Shown piece by piece: positions 34,956 to 43,154 of a stretch of DNA of 64,000 bases (the first letter of the stretch is position 1; each line of letters starts with the position of its first letter). Origin of the DNA: Leucobacter celer subsp. astrifaciens. GTDB taxonomy: Bacteria; Actinomycetota; Actinomycetes; Actinomycetales; Microbacteriaceae. The notes below the pieces were generated by a model. The model was not told the DNA's origin, searched no databases, and was given only the letters and a program-made list of their open reading frames with translations. The stretch covers positions 1 through 64,000 of the forward strand of contig NZ_JHEI01000137.1 in NCBI RefSeq assembly GCF_001273835.1, in the 5' to 3' direction. Made by a program: the position numbers and the translations under genes.

Positions 34956-36641
34956 GTGAGTGACAGTCCGGATGCCTGGGTGATCATTCCGGCGCGGGGT
35001 GGCTCAGTGGGAATCCCGCGTAAGAACCTGCGAATGCTGGGAGGGAAGCCGCTGATCCGCCACGCCATCGACACCGCACTCCGGGTGCTTCCCGGTGAGA
35101 GAGTGCTGGTCGTCACCGATGACGAGGAGATCGCTGCCGTTTCGGCAGCTGCAGGTGCGTCGACGATTCTCGAGACGGATCCGACACCGCCGGAGGAAAC
35201 GCTCGACACCAAGATCCTGCGCAACCTCGCAGCGCTGCGGGAGCGTGGTGCGAGTGAGAACGATCCGGTGCTGACCGTGCAGCCCACTTCGCCTCTGCTG
35301 AGCGCAGACACGATCCATCAGGCGATCACGATCTTCGAAGACGGTGAGGTGCGATCCGTGCTCACGGTGGCGCGTGATCAGCACCTGAGGTGGCATCGTG
35401 GCGACGACGGAAGAGTTGCTCCGCTCTTCTCCGCGCGAGTCAACCGGCAGCAACTGCCGCTCGAGTACCGTGAGACGGGCGGGGTCATCGCGGCTCGACT
35501 CGGTGATATCGAGGAGAGGCGAACCCGGGTGATCGACCCCGTGCAGGTGATCGAGCTGGCGCCGGACGAAGCCATCGACATCGATGACTACGCCGACCTC
35601 CTCGCAGCTGCGCATCTGCTCAGCCGCATGCGTGTTGCGATCCGTGTCGATGCTTCGACGTCGCTCGGTATGGGGCACGTCTATCGGATGCTCGCGCTCG
35701 CCTCGGAGCTTGCGCGGCACGAGGTGACGATCTATCTGAGTGCAGAGGCCTCCTTGGGGCAGAGATTCTTCGCCGACTACCCCTACCGGGTGGTGTGCGT
35801 CTCCGACGAGGCGGAGTTCTTGGAGCGTCTGAGGCAGACCCAGCCAGAGCTGGTGGTGCTCGATGTCCTCGATACCGAGGCGTCGCAGATCGCCCGCATG
35901 CGGGGCGCCGCGCCGCGCAGCAAACTCGTATCGTTCGAGGATCGCGGCACCGGCGCCGCCGAAGTGGACCTGCTGGTCACCGAGTTCATCGACAGCCCGG
36001 AGGTGCCGGACCGGCGGAAACTCGCGGGCATCGATTTCGCGCTGCTCGCCCCGGGATTCGAGATCGAAGCTCCGGGACACCTGCCGAACGGGCTGGCCGA
36101 CCACGAAGCAGTGGGCGAGGTGCTGGTGCTGTTCGGCGGCACCGACCCGTCCGGGCTCGCGAAGCGTGCGCTCGAATCCCTGGCCCGGGTCGAGTACACC
36201 GGGCATGTCACCGTGGCGCGCGGTCTCGGCGCTCCTCCGCTGCAGCTCGGCAGCGAGTCGATACCGTTCACCCTCGACGTGCTCGAGAACGTGAGGAACA
36301 TGCCCGCACTGATGTCGAGCGCGGATTTCGCCTTTACGTCCGCCGGACGCACCGTCATCGAGCTGCTCAGCCGAGGTACGCCCGCGATCTGCCTGGCGCA
36401 GAACGAGAAGGAACTCACTCACACGCACGCGACGGAGGAGAATGGTGTGCTCTTCCTCGGTCGCGGCATCACCGTCGATGACGCAACGCTCGATGAGGCG
36501 ACTCGGTCGATGATGAACGAGCCCGAGCTGCGACGGAAGTACGCGGAACGGGCCGCGAGGGCCGGTGCGCAGCGGAGCAATCGCAAGACGCTATCGGCTA
36601 TGCTGGCCCGGCTCGGATTCGAGGAGCTCTCCGTCTACTGA
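34956..36641 (+). CDS. Fused CMP-nonulosonate synthetase (NeuA-like) and PseG-like UDP-sugar hydrolase
   Basis: A 561-residue bifunctional enzyme. Residues 1-222 are a CMP-sugar synthetase: VIIPARGGSVGIPRKNLRML, the LTVQPTSPLL core, and the metal-site D-I-D-x-x-x-D at 208-213. Residues 226-561 match PseG, the GT-B-like hydrolase that removes UDP from UDP-2,4-diacetamido sugars; R-x-D-A-S-x-x-L-G-x-G-H-V with catalytic H241, LFGGTDPSGLAKRAL and SSADFAFTSAGRTVIELLSRG support this. The fusion joins step 4 (hydrolysis) and step 6 (CMP activation) of pseudaminic/legionaminic-type synthesis, leaving step 5 to the NeuB gene just downstream. The start is GTG with AGAGGGGCGAGGG upstream. Which sugar stereochemistry is made cannot be told here. 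Confidence 0.9.
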   Translation: MSDSPDAWVIIPARGGSVGIPRKNLRMLGGKPLIRHAIDTALRVLPGERVLVVTDDEEIAAVSAAAGASTILETDPTPPEETLDTKILRNLAALRERGASENDPVLTVQPTSPLLSADTIHQAITIFEDGEVRSVLTVARDQHLRWHRGDDGRVAPLFSARVNRQQLPLEYRETGGVIAARLGDIEERRTRVIDPVQVIELAPDEAIDIDDYADLLAAAHLLSRMRVAIRVDASTSLGMGHVYRMLALASELARHEVTIYLSAEASLGQRFFADYPYRVVCVSDEAEFLERLRQTQPELVVLDVLDTEASQIARMRGAAPRSKLVSFEDRGTGAAEVDLLVTEFIDSPEVPDRRKLAGIDFALLAPGFEIEAPGHLPNGLADHEAVGEVLVLFGGTDPSGLAKRALESLARVEYTGHVTVARGLGAPPLQLGSESIPFTLDVLENVRNMPALMSSADFAFTSAGRTVIELLSRGTPAICLAQNEKELTHTHATEENGVLFLGRGITVDDATLDEATRSMMNEPELRRKYAERAARAGAQRSNRKTLSAMLARLGFEELSVY

Positions 36642-36693
36642 GGCTGCTGATGGCTCCCGATATCGACAACGAATGAAAGGTGCAGGGCAAGCG

Positions 36694-37740
36694 ATGTTTG
36701 AACGTGCATACGCCGATCCGTACATCATCGCCGAGATCGGTGTGAACCACGAGGGTTCGCTCGATCGTGCGAAGACGATGATCCAGGCGGTAGCCCGGGC
36801 CGGAGGGCACGCGGCAAAGTTCCAGACGTACAAGGCAGATACGCTCGCGAGTGCGACGAGCAGCCCGTCCTACTGGGACACCTCTCAGGAGCCCACCACC
36901 TCGCAGCACGAACTGTTCCAGAGGTACGACAGCTTCGGTGAAGCCGAATACGTGGAGTTGGCGAAGTACTGCGCGGAAGCAGGGGTCGATTTCCTCTCGA
37001 CTCCATTCGACCTGGATGCCGTGGGCATGCTTGCGCCTCTCATGCCGGCGGTGAAGATCGCCTCTGCCGACCTGACCAACGTGCCCCTGCTGCGCTCCGT
37101 CGCGGCCACGGGCAAACCCGTGATCCTCTCGGCCGGTGCCTCGACCCACGAGGAGATCGACTGGGCGCTCGGCATCCTCGAACGGGCCGGGGCGACCGAG
37201 ATCGCGCTGTTGCACTGCGTGCTGCGCTACCCGACGCCGCCCGAGCACGCCAATCTGCTGGGTATCGAGCGGCTACGAGCCAGGTTCGGAGACCGCGCGG
37301 TGATCGGGTACTCCGACCATGTCGCCCCTGCGGCAGATGGGTCGCTTCCCGCGCTCGACATGGCCTCGATCATGGGAGCACGAGTGATCGAGAAGCACTT
37401 CACCGACGATCGCAACGGCGTCGGCAACGATCATTACCACGCCTTCGATGAAGCGCTGCTGCGCGAGTACGTAGCGTCTCTGGCGACGTTCAGGCGACTT
37501 GCCGGCGATGGAACGCCCGACATCGAAGCGCAGAGCGCAGCGATCGAGAACGCGCGTCGACGCATCTTCGTGACACGGGATCTCGAGGCCGGAGCGGTTG
37601 TCGCAGAAGGCGACCTGATCGCACTGCGCGCGAACTCCGGTCTCGAGATCGCGGCGTGGGATTCTGTGGTGGGACGACGCCTGGCCGTTGCGAAGCAATC
37701 GGGCGACGCGGTGCTCCTCGGCGATCTCTCCGAGGCGTAG
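36694..37740 (+). CDS. NeuB-family nonulosonic acid synthase
   Basis: A 348-residue cytosolic enzyme of the NeuB/PseI/LegI family, which condenses phosphoenolpyruvate with a 6-deoxy-acetamido hexose or ManNAc. The TIM-barrel carries IIAEIGVNHEGSLDRA, KFQTYKADTLA, VDFLSTPFDLD, KIASADLTN and GYSDHV. The metal/substrate segment reads IEKHFTDDRNGVGNDHYHAF, where the common G-P-D-H is G-N-D-H. A C-terminal SAF (antifreeze-like) domain follows (about 285-348: ARRRIFVTRDLEAGAVVAEG). The ATG at 36694 gives the family length; 36673 is possible. It lies 52 nt after the synthetase-PseG fusion, so the two form one pathway operon. No PseB, PseC or PseH gene is in the window. Confidence 0.92.
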   Translation: MFERAYADPYIIAEIGVNHEGSLDRAKTMIQAVARAGGHAAKFQTYKADTLASATSSPSYWDTSQEPTTSQHELFQRYDSFGEAEYVELAKYCAEAGVDFLSTPFDLDAVGMLAPLMPAVKIASADLTNVPLLRSVAATGKPVILSAGASTHEEIDWALGILERAGATEIALLHCVLRYPTPPEHANLLGIERLRARFGDRAVIGYSDHVAPAADGSLPALDMASIMGARVIEKHFTDDRNGVGNDHYHAFDEALLREYVASLATFRRLAGDGTPDIEAQSAAIENARRRIFVTRDLEAGAVVAEGDLIALRANSGLEIAAWDSVVGRRLAVAKQSGDAVLLGDLSEA

Positions 37741-37754
37741 CGCGCGCTGTCCGG

Positions 37755-38786
37755 CTACAGCCGAGCCTGCTGCAGGATGGTCTCGCGCATCACCGGGTAG
37801 GTGTCCTCGATCACCGAGACCGCTCGGGTGAGCGAGGGCCAGCCCGCCTTCAGCTCGTTACTCAGCCGCCGATCGAGTTTCTCGACGAGTTGTGAGCCAC
37901 CGGCCCACAGCACCTGCTTCTTGCCGTGCAGCGTCGCTGTCTGGCCGAAGCCGCGCCCATCCTCGCTGATGAGAACGCTAGGAGTGCGGCGACTCACGAA
38001 GTCGAGATGCGCGTGCACGCGATATCCCACGTGCAGATCGACATCGCGGTAGAACCCGATCTTCTCGAGATCATAGGCGACGTCGCGCACTTCGAAGCCG
38101 AGAGCTCGCGCCGCGGCGGCCTGGGTGACGAGCGGCAGACTCTGCCGTCGAGTGGTCTGAGCATCTGGACGGATGCCTCGATGGAACGTGGCGATGAGAT
38201 TCGCGCCGGGGAATTTCTTGCGCAGCATGCGCATCACGCTGATCGACTCGCGAGTGTTTGCCGCGTGTGCAGGAGTCGTATAGACGATCGTGCGCGGTTC
38301 CTCTGTCGGGGGCGCCGGATCCGTGCCGAGGTGGGGAACCGAGTACCAAGCGCTGCATCCGGTGCGAACCGTCTCGATGCCGAACTGCTGCGCGATCTCC
38401 TGGGTGACATCGTCGCGCACTGAGATCGGCGCTCCGGCATCCGCGATCGACCGAAGCGTGGAGACGCTTCGCGCCGTCATGGCGAATGAGCCGGGATTGC
38501 GTTTGGGGAGCCCCTGCCATCCCAGAGCCAGACCGGAGACGGGCACGCTCCGCTCGAGCGCATTCTGCACGACGGGAAAGACCCCCTCGACCATGCGCGG
38601 AGTGAAACCCGGTCCGCCGCACAGCACGAGCAGCTGGGCATCCTCGGGGAGGTCGATCTTCTCCCAACGTGGAATCGAGACGAGCTCTGCTCCGGGGACG
38701 ACGTGAGTCCACAGCTTCCTGGCGCGAGAATGGATGAGGTAGTCGCCGACGTTCTTCTTCGCGCCGTGAGCCAAATACACCGTCAT
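37755..38786 (-). CDS. Polysaccharide pyruvyltransferase family protein (copy 1)
   Basis: A 343-residue protein of the polysaccharide pyruvyl transferase family (PF04230-like). Typical features are an N-terminal N-V-G-D-Y element (KKNVGDYLIHSRARKL), LLVLCGGPGFTPRM, RDDVTQEIAQQFG for the central helix, an HRGIRPDA segment, and DLHVGYRVHAHLDFVSRRTP, where the R-x-H-x-H-like site lies. CsaB and ExoV relatives add ketal pyruvate to glycans, and pyruvylation of wall polymers creates the ligand for SLH domains in Firmicutes. The gene converges on neuB (14-nt gap) and is divergent from acyltransferase B. Some family members have other transferase roles, so pyruvylation is probable but unproven. Confidence 0.82.
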   Translation of the reverse strand: MTVYLAHGAKKNVGDYLIHSRARKLWTHVVPGAELVSIPRWEKIDLPEDAQLLVLCGGPGFTPRMVEGVFPVVQNALERSVPVSGLALGWQGLPKRNPGSFAMTARSVSTLRSIADAGAPISVRDDVTQEIAQQFGIETVRTGCSAWYSVPHLGTDPAPPTEEPRTIVYTTPAHAANTRESISVMRMLRKKFPGANLIATFHRGIRPDAQTTRRQSLPLVTQAAAARALGFEVRDVAYDLEKIGFYRDVDLHVGYRVHAHLDFVSRRTPSVLISEDGRGFGQTATLHGKKQVLWAGGSQLVEKLDRRLSNELKAGWPSLTRAVSVIEDTYPVMRETILQQARL

Positions 38787-38870
38787 GCTGCAGCCTTCTT
38801 CACCCTGCCAAGGTACACGAAGCGTCGGCTAGGATTGCCGCTGGTGAGTTTTGGAGGTCGGAAGTCGGGG

Positions 38871-40964
38871 ATGAGCGGTAGCAACGCGGTGCTGAAGACG
38901 AGCGTCACTGCGCGCCGCGGATCCTTCCGACCGGAGATCGAGGGGCTGCGCGCTCTCGCGATCGGCCTCGTGCTGCTCTTCCACGCCGGCGTGCCGGTGC
39001 TCAAGGGCGGATTCGTCGGTGTCGATGTGTTCTTCGTCATCAGCGGGTTTCTCATCACGAGCCACATCGTGAGGGAGATCGACACGAGCGGTCGCCTCGA
39101 CCTGCTGAGCTTCTGGGGACGCAGGATGAAGCGCCTGCTGCCCGCAGCGCTGACCGTCTTCGTCGCCACTGCGCTGGTGGCCTGGCTCGTGGTACCGAAC
39201 ACCTCTTGGCGCAGCATCGGCGCCGACATCACCGCGGCGTCGCTGTACATCGTGAACTGGCGTTTCGCGGCCGAGGCCGTCGACTACAACGCCGAGGGCG
39301 CCGGAGTCTCACCCGTGCTGCACTTCTGGTCGCTGGCGGTTGAGGAACAGTTCTATGTGATCTGGCCGATCCTGCTCGCCCTTGCAGCGTGGCTGATGCT
39401 CGGAAGACGCAGCGCGCAGCGGGTGAGGCTGGTGACCGGCGCAGCACTTGCCCTCGTAGCGATCCCGAGCTTCGTCTGGTCGGTCTACTACACGCAGGTC
39501 AGCCCCGAAGGCGCGTTCTTCGTCACCACCACTCGGCTGTGGGAACTGGGTGCCGGCGCGGCGGTGGCGATCGGAGTCGCTTCTTGGCCGCGATTGCCTC
39601 GTGCGTTCTCGATATTCCTCGGGTGGGGAGGTGCCGCAGCGATCGCCTTCGCGGCCCTCGTGTTCAGCAAGGCGACCCCGTGGCCGGGTGCGGCCGCGCT
39701 GGTACCGGTGCTGGGCACCGCCGCGATCATCGTCGCCACCACGGGACGGGACTTGCGCTGGGCCGATGCCGGTCGTCTGTTCGCACTCCGTCCCCTCGTC
39801 TGGATGGGGAGCCTTTCATACTCGTGGTACCTGTGGCACTGGCCGGTGCTGGTGCTCGCCGAGGCGCGCTGGGGCGAGCTGGACCTCAGCTACCGTCTGT
39901 TGCTGGTGCTTTTCTCAGGAGTGCTCGCCTGGCTGAGTCTCAAGTTCATCGAGAATCCGATCCGTCGCTCAGGACGACTGGCCAAGAACCCCGGTCTCAC
40001 CGTGTCGTTCGGGCTCAACCTGTCGTTCATCGGAGTGCTCGCGGGTCTGGTGCTGATCCTCATGGTGCCGAGCTCGATCGGTGCGGGCGCTGCTGCCAGA
40101 GCACCCGGGAGTGGCGCCGGGGCCCTGCAGCTCGGGGAGGACGGGCTGGTCCTGCCCTATGAGCCTGCTGAGACCGCGGAGCAAGTGATGCCCTCGCCGG
40201 CGGACGCGACGCAGGATCTCCCGCAGGCTCAACGCGACGGCTGCGTCGTGAGTGATGATGAGAACGAGGTCGTGGTCTGCGAGTACGGTGATCCAGACGG
40301 CAGCCTCGATGTCGCGCTGGTCGGCGATTCGAAGATCCTCCAGTGGCAGCCGGTGATCGCGCAGATAGCGGAACGGAGAGGGTGGCGGATCACCACCTAC
40401 TTCAAATCGGCGTGCGCCTTCGCCGAGCCGCTCTACGATCTCGACGATCAGCAGCGCAGCAATTGTGCTGAGTGGAATCGCTCCGCACTCGCCCAGCTGA
40501 AGCAGGATTCGCCCGACGTGGTCGTGACGACCGGCCGTCAGGTGTTCGACGGTATCGACGACGGGGACCTGGCAGCCGGAGCCGAGATGATCGCCGCCTG
40601 GTGGTCCGAACTGCAGCGGGCCGGGATTCGCGTTGTGCCGCTGCTCGACAACCCCGCTCCGGACTTCGAGGTGTACGAGTGCGTCGCTGAGCACATGGAC
40701 GACATCTCGCAGTGCTCCTTCGACAGAGACGATGCCGTGGCGCGATCGGGGGCGAAATTCCAGGTGGCCGCGGCGGAGCTGCTCAGCCTCGAGACAGCGG
40801 TCGACATCGCCGACATCGTCTGCCCCGTGGAAGAGCGCTGCCCCGCCGTCATCGGAGGCGTGCTGCTGTTCAGGCAGGGCTCCCACCTGACCAACACCTT
40901 TATCGAGTCGACGGCGGATCTGCTCGAAGCGCGTCTCGCACCGGCGGTCGAAGGGTCACCCTAG
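38871..40964 (+). CDS. AT3-SGNH membrane O-acyltransferase (copy B, altered SGNH triad)
   Basis: A 697-residue OafA-type protein. The AT3 membrane half is intact: EIEGLRALAIGLVLLFHAGV with H38, GVDVFFVISGFLI, HFWSLAVEEQFYVIWP and LWHWPVL. The C-terminal SGNH half (about 455-697) has G485-D-S-K488 instead of the usual G-D-S-H and ends R-Q669-G-S-H672, so the catalytic Asp of D-x-x-H is replaced by Gln. The AT3 part should still move acyl groups; the external domain may transfer poorly, use another base or have become a binding module. The ATG at 38871 has GGAAG 6-7 nt upstream; a GTG at 38844 is an alternative start. The stop codon overlaps the stop of copy C on the other strand. Confidence 0.88.
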   Translation: MSGSNAVLKTSVTARRGSFRPEIEGLRALAIGLVLLFHAGVPVLKGGFVGVDVFFVISGFLITSHIVREIDTSGRLDLLSFWGRRMKRLLPAALTVFVATALVAWLVVPNTSWRSIGADITAASLYIVNWRFAAEAVDYNAEGAGVSPVLHFWSLAVEEQFYVIWPILLALAAWLMLGRRSAQRVRLVTGAALALVAIPSFVWSVYYTQVSPEGAFFVTTTRLWELGAGAAVAIGVASWPRLPRAFSIFLGWGGAAAIAFAALVFSKATPWPGAAALVPVLGTAAIIVATTGRDLRWADAGRLFALRPLVWMGSLSYSWYLWHWPVLVLAEARWGELDLSYRLLLVLFSGVLAWLSLKFIENPIRRSGRLAKNPGLTVSFGLNLSFIGVLAGLVLILMVPSSIGAGAAARAPGSGAGALQLGEDGLVLPYEPAETAEQVMPSPADATQDLPQAQRDGCVVSDDENEVVVCEYGDPDGSLDVALVGDSKILQWQPVIAQIAERRGWRITTYFKSACAFAEPLYDLDDQQRSNCAEWNRSALAQLKQDSPDVVVTTGRQVFDGIDDGDLAAGAEMIAAWWSELQRAGIRVVPLLDNPAPDFEVYECVAEHMDDISQCSFDRDDAVARSGAKFQVAAAELLSLETAVDIADIVCPVEERCPAVIGGVLLFRQGSHLTNTFIESTADLLEARLAPAVEGSP

Positions 40965-42997
40965 AAGAGCTCCGGCATCGCCTCGCGCATGGCATTCGAG
41001 AGGGCCGGTGCAAGTGTCCCCGCAAAGGTACTGGTGAGATGCCCGGCGTCACGGTAGGCCAGCACGTTGCCGACGACCGGCTCGCAGATCTCCGGCTCGC
41101 AGATCGCGTCGGTCAGGTCGATGAAAGTGAGATTCGACGGAAGATCGGCTGCGGCAGCCTCGAACACATCGGGGACGAAGGTGTCGACCCTGCGCGTGGA
41201 GCACGCCGACGCATCGCCATCGTGTTCGATCAAGCAGGGCGGAACGGGGAAGAGGAACTTCGGAGTACCGCGAACACCGATGACCGGAATGCCCTCGTCC
41301 GCGAGCTTTTGGACCTGGTTGAGATTGCCCTGGGGAATCGACTCCGGAGTGCTCTGCAGCGGATTGACCGCCGTACCCAGCGTGAAGACGACATCGGGGT
41401 GGTAAGAGGAAATCACGGACACGGCCTCCTCATTCCAGGCCGCGCAGGACGACTGGGATGAGTCGGTGGTGAGGCGGCATCCGTTCTTCTCGATGACGAG
41501 CAGGCGCCAGCCCTCTTGCTCGGCAACCGTGCGGAGCGCCGGATACCACTGGGCGACATACGATCCTCCGGTCATCACCACTGTCTTGCGGGCGCCGTAG
41601 TCGTCGACATCGCACACGAGCACCTCGGCCGCGCTGGGCTCGTCGGTGACCTTCTGGACGCAGCCCACGCCGTAGATGGAGGCCCGATCTTCGTAGGCCG
41701 TCTCCGGCGAGGGCAGGATCTCGGCATCGGTGCTGAGAGATGCTGCCTTCTCGGGATCGGAGAGCGCCATCGCGCCGATGTGGTCGGGTGAGAGACGAGC
41801 TGCCGCAGCCAGTGCCTCGGCCCGCTGGGTCTCCGCCGCGGAGGACCAGGTGAGCGTCATCGCCGTGAGGACGCACAGGGACACAGCCGGGACGAGGAGC
41901 GCGCCGCGCCAGTTCCAGCGGTGCAGCGCGCGATCCGTCACCGTCGTGGTGGCACGTTCGGTCACGATGGCCAGAGCGAATGAGAGCGCGAGTATGATGA
42001 GCGCGCCCTTCCAACCTGCGCGTTCGTAGCCCTGGATCTGCAGATAGAAGATCAGGATAGGCCAGTGCCAGAGATAGAGCTGGTACGCGATCCTCGCGAG
42101 GAATGTGATGGGCGGTTGGCTGAGCAGGCGAGAGGACAGCCCGCTCGGAACGTCCCGGCTGGCTCCGAAGATCACGAGCAGCGACGCCACCACCGGCCAG
42201 AGCGCAGCGAAGCCGGGGAACAGAACCGCTCCGTCGAACAGGAATCCCGATGCAACGATCATGGCGAGACCCGTCCACACCGCGCCCTCTCGTACCAGGC
42301 GATGACTGCAGAAACTCACGGGCAAGAACGCGATGAGCGCGCCGGCTCCGAGTTCCCAGAAGCGTGCGTAGGTGCTGAAGTACGCGACCTGCTGGTCCGC
42401 GCCTACGAGGATGATCGCCCATACGAACGAAGCGATGGTGAGGATCGTGGTGACGACGAAGAAGACGCTCGGGAACGTACGTCGCCCGCGCCCCAGCACC
42501 GCGTAGATCGCCAGCGCGAGAAGCGGCCAGATCAGGAAGAACTGTCCCTGTACGGCGAGCGACCAGTAGTGCTGCAGCGGACTCGAGTCCGGGCCGGCGG
42601 CGCCGTAGGCGAGCTGAGACCAGATCAGCTCCCAGTTCTCGTAGTAGAGCGCCGAGGCCAGAACCTCGTGGATGTTCTGGATGTGCTGCGCCACCGGTGC
42701 CCAGAGATACGTGGCGACGAGCACGGCCACCAGGACGATCACCGAGCTGGGGATCAGGCGATTGGCGACGCGGATGTAGTGATCGCGCAGCCAGGGGCCG
42801 GGTGCACGCCGGTCAGATCGTGAGCCGGGTCGCCCGAAATAGCCGAGCAGTTTGCGGGTCAGGAAGTATGCGGAGAGTACGAGGAAGACATCCACACCCC
42901 CGGACACCCGTCCGCCTCCGAGGATATGGAACAGGACGACCAGGGTCAGTGCGATTCCACGCACACCATCGATCTCGTGCATGTGTCCGGCCTTCAC
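40961..42997 (-). CDS. AT3-SGNH membrane O-acyltransferase (copy C, divergent)
   Basis: A 678-residue membrane acyltransferase, the most divergent of three in this cluster. The AT3 head retains EIDGVRGIALTLVVLFHILG with H24, but the following segment reads GGVDVFLVLSAYFL in place of GVDVFFVISGFL, and WSLAVQGQFFLIWP replaces the usual V-E-E-Q. The SGNH half (about 445-678) has G477-G-S-Y480, losing the Asp of G-D-S, while D650-x-x-H653 is kept. Copies B and C thus lose different parts of the site. It probably modifies a different acceptor sugar from copy A. The gene starts 157 nt after the end of the GT2/TagF-like gene on the same strand and converges tail to tail on copy B. Confidence 0.87.
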   Translation of the reverse strand: MKAGHMHEIDGVRGIALTLVVLFHILGGGRVSGGVDVFLVLSAYFLTRKLLGYFGRPGSRSDRRAPGPWLRDHYIRVANRLIPSSVIVLVAVLVATYLWAPVAQHIQNIHEVLASALYYENWELIWSQLAYGAAGPDSSPLQHYWSLAVQGQFFLIWPLLALAIYAVLGRGRRTFPSVFFVVTTILTIASFVWAIILVGADQQVAYFSTYARFWELGAGALIAFLPVSFCSHRLVREGAVWTGLAMIVASGFLFDGAVLFPGFAALWPVVASLLVIFGASRDVPSGLSSRLLSQPPITFLARIAYQLYLWHWPILIFYLQIQGYERAGWKGALIILALSFALAIVTERATTTVTDRALHRWNWRGALLVPAVSLCVLTAMTLTWSSAAETQRAEALAAAARLSPDHIGAMALSDPEKAASLSTDAEILPSPETAYEDRASIYGVGCVQKVTDEPSAAEVLVCDVDDYGARKTVVMTGGSYVAQWYPALRTVAEQEGWRLLVIEKNGCRLTTDSSQSSCAAWNEEAVSVISSYHPDVVFTLGTAVNPLQSTPESIPQGNLNQVQKLADEGIPVIGVRGTPKFLFPVPPCLIEHDGDASACSTRRVDTFVPDVFEAAAADLPSNLTFIDLTDAICEPEICEPVVGNVLAYRDAGHLTSTFAGTLAPALSNAMREAMPELF

Positions 42998-43154
42998 CGG
43001 ACGGAGAGTGGCACCTTGTGTCTGCAGTTGATTTCCCGATCCTCGTAAGACGACTCACCCGGGCCTGACCGTTGTTGCATGACGCGGTATGCCTGCGCGA
43101 GTATCCGAACGATAGATTCTAACCTGCGCTCGCGACTTCGGGAGAACCGTCCGT

